Source: Dehalococcoidia bacterium (GTDB taxonomy: Bacteria; Chloroflexota; Dehalococcoidia; E44-bin15). Taken from it: DNA of 28,261 nucleotides. Each line of letters starts with the position of its first letter. The stretch's first letter is position 1. Of the stretch, positions 15,135 to 22,500 are shown piece by piece. The notes beneath the pieces were generated by a model. The model was not told the DNA's origin. It did not search any database and worked only from the letters and a program-made list of their open reading frames with translations. The position numbers and the translations under genes were made by a program. The stretch is from NCBI GenBank assembly GCA_030667555.1, contig DAOUVR010000001.1, forward strand, positions 1 to 28,261, written 5' to 3'.

Positions 15135-17551
15135 AGTCCCTCCGTGCGAGTGAGCAGTTTCACCCACCGTGCCGCCAGTGCTATCTGAGGAAGCTCAACT
15201 GACAGGCGCGGGGCTTGCATTAGAGCTTCCCTTATATCTGCCAGTTGGGCTTGGGCCGGGCCTTCTACCCGTTCCATCATGCGGGAAAGATGGTAGGCTG
15301 CGTGCCACATCCAGGGGCCGTAGTGAATCGTTGGCCCATGGAACAGCCGCCTGTCGGCGTTCATCGTCTGTCCTTCGAGGTAGCTTTGGTGAAGCTCCAT
15401 TAATAGATTAAGCAGAGTTCGAGGCGCCTTACCCTGTTCCATCCGTCCATCGATGGCTATTATATCCTTCAAGATATCGCGCCACTCTCTCACCTTCTGA
15501 AACTGTGACCAGTTGAGCGTCTGGCCGAGGAAGGTGAAGGCGTTCTTCCCCGGCATTCGCTTGGCGCCGCTCTCCAAAGATTCTGTGGCTGCTTCAATTA
15601 GTTGATACAGAGGGAAGTGGGGGTCATCAACTGTCGTCCCGCCCGAGATGTGCACCAAGGGGTTGCAGCAAGTAAACTCTGAAAAGTCGCGGTGTATATT
15701 CCAGGCAAGCTCGGCTATCTCACTCCAGCTGATGGTGACAAGAAGGTCATCACCTCCGGTATAGATGGCGTAGACCTTGTCTTTTCCGTCATGGGGGTTC
15801 CTCGTCGCACACACGCTATTCAGCCAGCCCTCGAAGAAGAGACGGAGAAGGAAACTCATTGAAGAGACTCTGGATATGCTGGCATCTTCGCCGAGCCCAT
15901 GTTGGAAAAGCCATCCCACGTCGTCCACATCCATGCGCAGGACACCCAATAAAGGCACCCCTTCAGATGCCTGAGCAATGGTCTCAAAGTCCGCAATCTC
16001 TGCAGGCTCCTCCTTCTTTCGTGGTGATGCCTGGGCTAGAAGGCGAAAGCCAAGCGCTGGTGGATTCTTTGCTGCCTTGATAGCATTGACTACCTCGGTG
16101 CTCAGAAAGTCAGTGGAGTTCAGTTTCAGCAATGTCGCCCCTGGGCCGAGCCTATTCAAATCCACCTGATGGGGTTCATCCAGGAGCCTCACTACAAAGC
16201 CCAGACCAAAGAAGAAGAGCTTCTGCCATCCTTGAACCTGAACATCTTGCTGACCCTCTTGTCTGGGGGCGATAAGGAGATAGTTGGCATCCGCCAGTTG
16301 CTCTCCCAGGTGTTTGAGAGAATGGCACAGGTCACATTCTCTCTCTTCTCCCTCTCCGAGCTTATGGCGCGCATCCTCAGCTCCGCACACCGCGCATATG
16401 TCTGCAGGTTCTCTGGCACCTTTTGGTTTGAGAATCTCTTCATAGAATTCCCCTGGTGCCAGGTCGCCAAATGGCCGCCGCTTTGCCCAGCCAAGCTTTT
16501 TGTGGACACCAGCCCATGCTTCGGAGAAATGGCCGAAGTCCTGCGGGCACAGTTCTTGAGTTGTGAGAGCCAGGCACAGTCCATCGCGGTGATGCTTCAA
16601 TAACGCCTGTGAAAAATCTCTACGCAGCGATGATAGTGTCTGACCGTCGACGTGGTGTGCCAGAATATAAAAGTGCCCCCCGCCAGCATAGAGCAGGTTG
16701 ACGGTGTAGAGCCCTAACTGGCGTAACAGCCACAGGGCTGCTACCTCAGTCAGGAGTTCCAGGTAAAAGGAGCGCCCGCGAAGCCCTTTGGCTACCCCCT
16801 TGGAAGTCTGCGTGTAGAGGAAACGCTGCACGCCGCAAATATCACCGCCTATCAGTGACAGACATGGTTTCTCTTTCGCCGCATCAGAGCTGCCCGCGAG
16901 CAGTAAATCCACCTCAGCCTCAGAGATGCCGGAACGATACAGGCTAAGGGCGATGGCACAGGTGGTGCGGAGATGGTCAAACAGCGAGACATCGGGGATG
17001 TCCGCATTGTAGGCGCTGGGGATGCACCAGGTGAACTTGCACAGAAGGTGATAAAACGTATTGATGAGTGCTGGGAAATCTGTCCCATACAGCCCCGTGA
17101 CCGCTGCCGTTTCTCGGATAAAATTATCCCACAGTTCAGTGTAGGACTTCTCTGGTTCCTTGTCTGTATCTTGCTTGGGAAAGATAGTGTCCCTGTGGAG
17201 ATCCAACGGCTTTAAAGGAAAGTAGAAGGGGCTGCTATCGGTACCAACCTTTGAGAAGACGGACAGGAGCTGTTTGACAGCGGGGTTGCCCTCCTCCTGG
17301 TGTTCTCTTTCTAGGGACGATAGATGGTCTGCAAGCTGAATCAACTTGCTCAAGTAACCGTCAGGTCGGTTATGTGCCGAGGCCAGGCTGGCACTTTGGC
17401 TCCATTTCTGGCCAAAATGGTCCAGGATAAACTGGCGTGAGAGTAGGGCATGGGCCCGGTCCTTCTGTTCGAGCGGGTGAGAAGTTCGCTGCCAGAACTT
17501 CCCTACATCGTGGAGCAAAGCAGCAAGAACGAGGCTCTCTTCTTGGGACAT
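15131..17551 (-). CDS. cas10: Type III-A CRISPR large subunit Cas10/Csm1
   Basis: Signature subunit of type III interference: target-RNA-activated ssDNase and cyclic oligoadenylate synthase. The 806 aa protein begins with an HD domain (LLHDVGKFW, H14-D15, with the further HNRPDG at 60-65). A first palm domain follows (about 225-330), then a treble-clef zinc finger with C386, C389, C406 and C409. The second palm has LRMDVDDVG (539-546) and an intact GGDD at 599-602, and a helical C-terminal domain ends the protein. Both activities therefore look competent. The ATG at 17551 follows GCGGAGATGAT. It is first in its operon, with a TTGACA-17-GATAAT promoter upstream. No Csm6, Can or other cOA-dependent effector is encoded in the window. 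Confidence 0.96.
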   Translation of the reverse strand: MSQEESLVLAALLHDVGKFWQRTSHPLEQKDRAHALLSRQFILDHFGQKWSQSASLASAHNRPDGYLSKLIQLADHLSSLEREHQEEGNPAVKQLLSVFSKVGTDSSPFYFPLKPLDLHRDTIFPKQDTDKEPEKSYTELWDNFIRETAAVTGLYGTDFPALINTFYHLLCKFTWCIPSAYNADIPDVSLFDHLRTTCAIALSLYRSGISEAEVDLLLAGSSDAAKEKPCLSLIGGDICGVQRFLYTQTSKGVAKGLRGRSFYLELLTEVAALWLLRQLGLYTVNLLYAGGGHFYILAHHVDGQTLSSLRRDFSQALLKHHRDGLCLALTTQELCPQDFGHFSEAWAGVHKKLGWAKRRPFGDLAPGEFYEEILKPKGAREPADICAVCGAEDARHKLGEGEERECDLCHSLKHLGEQLADANYLLIAPRQEGQQDVQVQGWQKLFFFGLGFVVRLLDEPHQVDLNRLGPGATLLKLNSTDFLSTEVVNAIKAAKNPPALGFRLLAQASPRKKEEPAEIADFETIAQASEGVPLLGVLRMDVDDVGWLFQHGLGEDASISRVSSMSFLLRLFFEGWLNSVCATRNPHDGKDKVYAIYTGGDDLLVTISWSEIAELAWNIHRDFSEFTCCNPLVHISGGTTVDDPHFPLYQLIEAATESLESGAKRMPGKNAFTFLGQTLNWSQFQKVREWRDILKDIIAIDGRMEQGKAPRTLLNLLMELHQSYLEGQTMNADRRLFHGPTIHYGPWMWHAAYHLSRMMERVEGPAQAQLADIREALMQAPRLSVELPQIALAARWVKLLTRTEGL

Positions 17552-17594
17552 ATCATCTCCGCAATGAGCCCAACCAGGGCCATGGGGTTACCAA

Positions 17595-17623
17595 ATTATC
17601 GCAAGCCCTCGATGAGATGTCAA
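17595..17623 (-). promoter_or_regulatory. Predicted promoter of the cas10-csm-cas6 operon
   Basis: A perfect TTGACA (17623-17618) and GATAAT (17600-17595) on the minus strand, 17 bp apart. The predicted start is near 17588, with a 37 nt leader before cas10. The -35 box lies inside the inverted repeat at 17619-17629. Confidence 0.72.
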
Positions 17624-17629
17624 CTTGAC
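17619..17629. promoter_or_regulatory. Inverted repeat GTCAA-C-TTGAC, candidate operator
   Basis: A perfect 5+1+5 inverted repeat overlapping the -35 box of the cas promoter, 19 bp before the ATG of the divergent XRE-type gene. Placement suits a repressor site. Binding is inference; short repeats of this size occur by chance. Confidence 0.4.
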
Positions 17630-17647
17630 CGACACGGTAAGAGCTAG

Positions 17648-17848
17648 ATGAGCATGAGAACAAAGATAAAGGAATACCGAGCCAAGCAGAACTTGACGCA
17701 GGAACGACTGGCCGAGATGGTAGGCGTAAGACGGGAAACTATTATCTTTTTGGAACAGGGGAAATATAATCCTTCTCTTAAGCTAGCTCACAATGTGGCT
17801 AATGCTATGCAAACTACTATCGACGAGATACTCATTTTTGGTGATTAG
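17648..17848 (+). CDS. Small XRE-family HTH transcriptional regulator
   Basis: A 66 aa DNA-binding protein that consists almost only of a Cro/CI-type HTH: LTQERLAEMVGVRRETIIFLEQGKYNPSLKL (about 16-46). It belongs to the common small-regulator type ending in TIDEIL. The start may be ATG 17648 or the in-frame ATG 17654 (MRTKIKEYRAKQN, the more usual N-terminus for the family); no strong Shine-Dalgarno is present. It is divergent from cas10 with a 96 bp gap and lies upstream of the thiolase gene in the same orientation, so it might control either. No partner membrane protein, often found beside such regulators, is present. Confidence 0.85.
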   Translation: MSMRTKIKEYRAKQNLTQERLAEMVGVRRETIIFLEQGKYNPSLKLAHNVANAMQTTIDEILIFGD

Positions 17849-17866
17849 TGTTAAACATGGTATACT
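17838..17866 (+). promoter_or_regulatory. Predicted promoter of the thiolase gene with an inverted repeat
   Basis: TTGGTG (17838-17843) and TATACT (17861-17866) are 17 bp apart; the -35 overlaps the end of the XRE gene. The -10 box lies inside a perfect inverted repeat ATGGTA-TAC-TACCAT (17857-17871), a possible operator. The leader would be about 114 nt. Confidence 0.5.
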
Positions 17867-17986
17867 ACCATATAGTGTGCTCTGAGCCCAGCCAGGTCGA
17901 TTTGGACGGGAAGCAGAAAGGGTAGTAAAGGAGGCTGAGGCGATCATCTGGAGGCTTCTGAGAAATACTATTAAGGAGGAAGAAGG

Positions 17987-19246
17987 TTGAAAGAGCTAAC
18001 AGAAGCTGTGGTTGTAGAGGCGGTTCGACTACCCACCGGGAGGTCGGGTTGGAAGGGGATGGAGAAGGCCGGGGCCTACATGAACGTTTCGTCGCAGGTG
18101 CTGATCGCCCAGGTGATCGAGGGTCTGATGGCGCGGGTGAAGGAGAAATGCCCCGAATTTGACCCCGTATGGATCGAGGATGTAGCCTGCGGGTGCTCGA
18201 TGCAAATCGGCGAGCAAGGCGGGAATATAGGCAGGTTTGCCGTGCTGGCATCGGGGCTTCCGGACGAGGTCTGCGGCTGGACCATCGACCGCTACTGCAA
18301 TGGAGGGCTTCAGGCGATCAACTCTCAGGCACAGGCGATCATGACAGGTTGTGGCGACATCTTCATTGCCTGCGGGGTGGAGAACATGAGCCACTACGCC
18401 ATGGGCTCCCAGGTCCAGGCGGCGATAAAGGCCGGGCTCCCCGTTTCCTTCCACCCCGAGGTTGCGAAGAGAGGAGGGGCTGAGATTCTAAGCATGGGTC
18501 TCTCCGCTGAGACGATTGCTCAAAGGTATGACTACTCGCGCGAGGATATGGACAGGTTAGGGCTGTGGAGCCATCAGAAGGCGGTGAAGGCGATGAGGGA
18601 GGAGGAGTGGTACAGGAAGAAAATCGTGCCCGCCAAAGTAGAGGAGGAGGGCCAGTCACCGGTAATCGTCGATAAGGATGAGACTCCCAGGGCTGAGGCA
18701 CTGGATAACCCTGATGCTGCGTGGGAGAGGATGCAGAAGCTTGAACCGAGGTTCAAGAAGGCGGAAGAGGGAGGGAAGGTAACCGCCGGGAGTTCGTCGG
18801 GCATTGTCGATTGTGCGGCAGCCTGCATGCTGATGTCCAAGGAGAAGGCGAAGGAGTTGGGACTTGAGCCCATGGTGACCATAAGGTCGATGGCGGTGGC
18901 TGGTGGCGAGCCAAAGATACAGCTTCTCGCCCCAATACCGGCGATGAAGAAGGCACTCGCTCGTGCTGGGGTCACGATGGATGATATGGAAGTTTTTGAG
19001 CCCAATGAGGCCTTTGCATCACCGGTCATGGCCTTCTGTGACGAGTTCGGCATAGCCTATGACGACCCGCGAATAAACCCTACAGGTGGAGCGATAGCCA
19101 TCGGGCATCCAATAGGCTGTTCTGGCGTCCTCTACTTCATCGAGATGGTTCACTGGATGGTGCGCAACAACCTCAGGTGGGGTATGCAGACGTTGTGCGG
19201 TGGTGCGGGATGTGGCATCGCCACCGTAGTGGAGAGGGAGAAATAA
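17987..19246 (+). CDS. Acetyl-CoA acetyltransferase / thiolase family protein
   Basis: Condenses or cleaves acyl-CoA units (2 acetyl-CoA to acetoacetyl-CoA, or the reverse in beta-oxidation). The 419 aa protein keeps the thiolase active site: nucleophile C104 (DRYCNGG), N340-E341-A-F, H374 in GGAIAIGHPIGCSG and C404 in LCGGAGCG. The TTG start follows a perfect AAGGAGG at 17973-17979 with 7 bp spacing; this decides the start. Length is somewhat greater than the 390-400 aa norm because of a charged insertion around residues 205-262. Its own promoter overlaps the end of the XRE gene. It converges on the membrane-EEP gene. Chain-length specificity is not visible. Confidence 0.92.
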   Translation: MKELTEAVVVEAVRLPTGRSGWKGMEKAGAYMNVSSQVLIAQVIEGLMARVKEKCPEFDPVWIEDVACGCSMQIGEQGGNIGRFAVLASGLPDEVCGWTIDRYCNGGLQAINSQAQAIMTGCGDIFIACGVENMSHYAMGSQVQAAIKAGLPVSFHPEVAKRGGAEILSMGLSAETIAQRYDYSREDMDRLGLWSHQKAVKAMREEEWYRKKIVPAKVEEEGQSPVIVDKDETPRAEALDNPDAAWERMQKLEPRFKKAEEGGKVTAGSSSGIVDCAAACMLMSKEKAKELGLEPMVTIRSMAVAGGEPKIQLLAPIPAMKKALARAGVTMDDMEVFEPNEAFASPVMAFCDEFGIAYDDPRINPTGGAIAIGHPIGCSGVLYFIEMVHWMVRNNLRWGMQTLCGGAGCGIATVVEREK

Positions 19247-19286
19247 GGTTAAACAGGAAAGCTCCCCAAGGATTCGTGTGGTAACG

Positions 19287-19344
19287 AAATTAAAAATGCG
19301 AGAGCAGCACCCATTCCTATAGCGGGTTTGGAAGCTGCTTTCGC
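19287..19344 (-). terminator. Probable terminator of the membrane-EEP gene
   Basis: On the minus strand, 3 bp after the stop, GCGAAAGCAGC and GCTGCTCTCGC can pair (11 bp with one wobble, 25 nt loop), followed by ATTTTTAATTT. The long loop lowers confidence. Confidence 0.55.
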
Positions 19345-19347
19345 TAT

Positions 19348-21351
19348 TTAGCGGTCAATTTCAGCGATTACTGGTAGATGGTCGGAGGCAGTGCTCACCG
19401 GCACGTGAGCACCGCTCGCCGTCAGGTCGGGAGAGACCCATATATAATCGATACGTCTGTCGGGATCGAAAGAGGGAAAAGTATATTCTGGAGGGTCTAC
19501 TCCTGCCATGGCGTCTATAAGGCCAGCGACCTGCAACATCTCCATCTCAAAGTGACCGGGTTCCGCGTTCAGGTCTCCCATTAGCACAGTACGCACTTCA
19601 CCCTCCCAGAAGGCAATGATGCTATCGGATTGCTTCTGGCGAATACTTGAGTCTCCCTCGATGTGATGATAGTGGGTGTCAATAACCTGGAGGCTATAGC
19701 CGTTGCCCAGTTCTATCAGTGCCGCAGTGAAGCCCCGCAATACGAATAGATCGCGCGGTGGCAGATCATGCTGGGTATATCTTACGATAGGGTAGCGGCT
19801 GAGGATTGCATTTCCCCAGAAGGGGTCTGCTGTAGGTCCAAAAATATATGGCAGGTCGAGCCGCTGCGATAGCCATGTCAGCATATCGAGTCTGCCAGTG
19901 ACTACCCAGCCCCTGGATATTTCTTGCAGCGCTACGATATCGGGATCGCTGTCCTCGATGACCTGTGCCAGGGCCTCCATATCCAGACGCCCCTCAGTGT
20001 TGAAGCCGTTATGCAGATTATAGGTCATTACGCGAACCGGAAAGCCTTCACCGTAGACCGCAGTCGGCGCTCGCCAGGTGACAGCCCCTACCAGCGGTAG
20101 TATCAGCAGGAGTAGCGCCAGCGCTGGTGCCAGCCATACCCTGCGGGGGAGCCTTATCCTCTGGCGCAGGCCTGTAGATGCACCTAAGGCGCAGGCTGCC
20201 ACAACGAAAGCTGCTAAGGGCTCTATGATGGTGTTTGTATAAGGAAGATTCATGTCATAGCCCGCATAGTAGCCGAAAAGAAATAGCAGCAAAAGGAACA
20301 TACCCAGACCATTGGCCACATTGATGCTAGAAAAGCCCGCTTCCGGGGCGCTCTCTCCAATACCAATGAAAACCAGAACGATTAGCAGCGATAACAGTAC
20401 TTGTCCGACCAGGAACAGTACGGCTGCTGGCACCTCGACTTGAGTGTACTGCAACGCCAGAATGACAACCAGACCAAGGCCGCAGATCAGGGCCAGGGGC
20501 CATGAGGTTCGCGGTCTCCAACGTAGTACCCATACTGCGGCGATTAGACCAACTAGTTGCCCTATCAGTATCCAACCGAAGGCCCGAGGTAGTTGCCAAT
20601 CGGTTAGCACTGCCAGACGGGCTATGTTCTGGAAAATTACCAACTGAAGGAACAGGAAGGGTCCGATAGCCAACCAGGTAAACGACTTTCCCCTTGGCAC
20701 TCCGTAAGCTGTGGTATCGGGCGTCCCGGCAGCATATACATTCCTCGTAAGCGTCATACCTGCCAATATTATCCATTGAACTAGTACCAGGAACAACGTC
20801 AACAGCAAGGGCAGTAAACCTGCCTGCCAGACTATATCATAGGTATTAAAGGCGCCGTGAATGGCGGTATCCAACATCAGACCCACTAATAGTGCCATGG
20901 CAAGGTGGCCCATGCTTCGGCGGCCACGGCTACGTAAATTGCGCAGGTAAGGCGGTAGGAAAAGAACGAACAGCGCCGTTGCCACCATTGCCAGGATTAA
21001 ATGGACCAATGGCGCACCCGGGCAAATCTGCATGACTAATCGCAATAGACCTAGTCCGCCGGCGGTGACAACCACTACCAGGCGGTTGCCCAGCAAGCGG
21101 CGGAGCGGCCCTGCCAGGAAAGCGGTAAGGAATACGATAGTGATAAGTCCGCCAGCCTCTATTGCGCCCAGGCCCATTCGGTCGCCCAGCAGCCAGACAA
21201 CACCAGGCACCAGCACCCTCAGCACCTGGAGCCCGAAAAGAACCGTTAGCGCTAGAAGACTTAGCTCAGTCAACAGGGGTCGGTCTGCCAGCCATCCGAT
21301 GCCGGGCAATAACCTGTTTGTTTTACTTGCAGTCTCAGCTTCATCGTTCAT
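19348..21351 (-). CDS. Multi-pass membrane protein fused to an endonuclease/exonuclease/phosphatase domain
   Basis: A 667 aa fusion. Residues 25-425 carry some 12-13 hydrophobic segments; residues 436-667 are a complete EEP (DNase I/Mg-dependent phosphodiesterase) domain with N445 (TYNLHNG), E477 (ALQEIS), H560 (DTHYHH), D593 and N595 (MGDLNAEP), D635 (RRIDYIW) and D657-H658 (SDHLPV). All expected catalytic residues are present. The EEP family includes lipid and inositol phosphodiesterases as well as nucleases. A membrane-anchored version points to a lipid or lipid-linked substrate, and the order of domains resembles the C-terminal half of eukaryotic CWH43, a ceramide/GPI-lipid remodelling protein. 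That parallel is inference. AAGG precedes the ATG. Single gene, convergent with the thiolase. Confidence 0.85.
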   Translation of the reverse strand: MNDEAETASKTNRLLPGIGWLADRPLLTELSLLALTVLFGLQVLRVLVPGVVWLLGDRMGLGAIEAGGLITIVFLTAFLAGPLRRLLGNRLVVVVTAGGLGLLRLVMQICPGAPLVHLILAMVATALFVLFLPPYLRNLRSRGRRSMGHLAMALLVGLMLDTAIHGAFNTYDIVWQAGLLPLLLTLFLVLVQWIILAGMTLTRNVYAAGTPDTTAYGVPRGKSFTWLAIGPFLFLQLVIFQNIARLAVLTDWQLPRAFGWILIGQLVGLIAAVWVLRWRPRTSWPLALICGLGLVVILALQYTQVEVPAAVLFLVGQVLLSLLIVLVFIGIGESAPEAGFSSINVANGLGMFLLLLFLFGYYAGYDMNLPYTNTIIEPLAAFVVAACALGASTGLRQRIRLPRRVWLAPALALLLLILPLVGAVTWRAPTAVYGEGFPVRVMTYNLHNGFNTEGRLDMEALAQVIEDSDPDIVALQEISRGWVVTGRLDMLTWLSQRLDLPYIFGPTADPFWGNAILSRYPIVRYTQHDLPPRDLFVLRGFTAALIELGNGYSLQVIDTHYHHIEGDSSIRQKQSDSIIAFWEGEVRTVLMGDLNAEPGHFEMEMLQVAGLIDAMAGVDPPEYTFPSFDPDRRIDYIWVSPDLTASGAHVPVSTASDHLPVIAEIDR

Positions 21352-21525
21352 TGTCGTACCTTGCCGAGCATAGTTTCTTGACTTGATGATAAATGCATTG
21401 TCTGTGGTTAACGTGCACTGTAGCAGACTGTATCTGCTGGGTCAATGCTGGGAAGGCCAAGAGGCCGAAATCCACAGAAGATTTTCTTGCCAGCCTGCAA
21501 ACAAATGGCTTGTCGTCTTCAACAG

Positions 21526-21554
21526 TTATAAACGGAACTGCAAGATGTTATAAT
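21526..21554 (+). promoter_or_regulatory. Possible promoter of the gamma-glutamylcyclotransferase-like gene
   Basis: A perfect TATAAT (21549-21554) with a poor -35 (TTATAA at 21526-21531) at 17 bp. The leader would be about 43 nt. The rest of the 252-base gap 21352-21603 shows no other feature. Confidence 0.4.
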
Positions 21555-21603
21555 ACCGTGAAGTACGCTATAAGCCCAGTCAGGCGGATAGGGAGAGAGC
21601 ATA

Positions 21604-22005
21604 ATGAATTATTTTGCCTATGCCTCTAATCTAAATCGTAGTCAGATGTCGGAACGCTGCCCTGATTGTCAGCCCAAATTCATAGCTACCTTGCCAAATC
21701 ATAAGCTGATATTTGCTGGGTGGTCAAGAAAGCGGCATGGTGCAACTGCCAGCATCAGGCCATTTCAAGGCGAGAAAGTTATCGGGGCTGTTTATGAAAT
21801 ATCAGACAGATGCTTGAGGTCGCTGGATAAGCATGAGGGCTACCCTACTATTTATAATCGGGTGAATAAGATGGTGATAACAGAGGATGGTGAGCGTGTG
21901 GAAGTCATAACCTACATTATGCGGGAGCAATCAGAGGAGACACAGCCTTCACTGGAATACGTGGCGGTGATTCAACAGGGTTACAAAGACTGGGGGATTG
22001 ATTAA
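21604..22005 (+). CDS. Gamma-glutamylcyclotransferase-fold (AIG2-like) protein
   Basis: A 133 aa protein of the GGCT/AIG2 superfamily, which releases 5-oxoproline from gamma-glutamyl amines or peptides. The N-terminal substrate loop YFAYASNLN (3-11) and the catalytic glutamate in LDKHEGYP (E78) are both present, as is GAVYEIS (61-67). Length is at the short end of the family but the fold looks complete. AGGGAGAG lies upstream of the ATG. It is 33 bp ahead of a small unknown gene in the same orientation. The actual gamma-glutamyl substrate is unknown. Confidence 0.88.
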   Translation: MNYFAYASNLNRSQMSERCPDCQPKFIATLPNHKLIFAGWSRKRHGATASIRPFQGEKVIGAVYEISDRCLRSLDKHEGYPTIYNRVNKMVITEDGERVEVITYIMREQSEETQPSLEYVAVIQQGYKDWGID

Positions 22006-22038
22006 ACCAGGTGGATTTGGAAAGGGAGAAGGAAAAGA

Positions 22039-22380
22039 ATGCAAGTGAAAAAGACATACAAGAACATTAACCCGGAGATGCTTTATGACGAGGTGCAAGA
22101 CCTTATCCTGAAGCAGGGCGCAATATTAGGGGAAAGAAAACTGGAAACATACTCGCTTCCCGGTGGGTCAGCGCACGTTTCCCGGGCGACTCTTACATTC
22201 AAAATGCAGGGACGGGAAGGCAAATCCGAAAGGGATTGCATCAGCATACATATCATAGGGTCAGCGGTCGGCGAAACAAAAATGATGCTAGATATGGATG
22301 AGAAGGTGTTTCGTCCCGCCAATGTCTCGGTGTTGGAGGAGGACCTCGACTTTATCTTTGGCTCCTACGAGATAAAGTAA
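22039..22380 (+). CDS. Conserved-looking small protein of unknown function
   Basis: A 113 aa soluble protein that I do not recognise. It has no signal peptide, membrane segment or cysteine motif beyond one Cys. The middle alternates hydrophobic and polar residues (SHVSRATLTFKMQG-like and CISIHIIGS), which suggests a beta-rich core, with a helical start (EMLYDEVQDLILKQG) and an acidic C-terminus. A purine-rich GGAAAGGGAGAAGG lies ahead of the ATG. Base composition matches its neighbours, the frame is clean, and it lies 33 bp after the cyclotransferase-like gene, so it is probably real and co-transcribed. Confidence 0.7.
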   Translation: MQVKKTYKNINPEMLYDEVQDLILKQGAILGERKLETYSLPGGSAHVSRATLTFKMQGREGKSERDCISIHIIGSAVGETKMMLDMDEKVFRPANVSVLEEDLDFIFGSYEIK

Positions 22381-22404
22381 TTAGTAACCAGTGGTTGTAT
22401 TCAT

Positions 22405-22426
22405 GACAAGCTGGGTAAAGCTTGTC
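22405..22426. repeat. Perfect 8 bp hairpin upstream of the acyl-CoA dehydrogenase gene
   Basis: GACAAGCT and AGCTTGTC around a GGGTAA loop. It could end the previous transcript, but no T-tract follows. Confidence 0.5.
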
Positions 22427-22500
22427 GGTAAGCCCTTCATCATATTGTGCCAGCGCTACTGGCGACGCGCAGAACGAAGCTTTGAGGAGGTGAATCTCGC

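Noticed and set aside
15135..15167. Upstream ATG of csm2 at 15167
   Set aside because: It would overlap cas10 by 37 bp with no ribosome site; ATG 15134 has a good GGAGG and an ATGA overlap.
16169..16603. 144-codon open frame opposite cas10
   Set aside because: Covers the zinc-finger region of Cas10 in antisense; no family resemblance.
10152..17848. cas operon as a genomic island integrated at tRNA-Met
   Set aside because: The tRNA 3' end points away from the cas genes, no second copy of the tRNA end was seen on the far side, and no active integrase is present.
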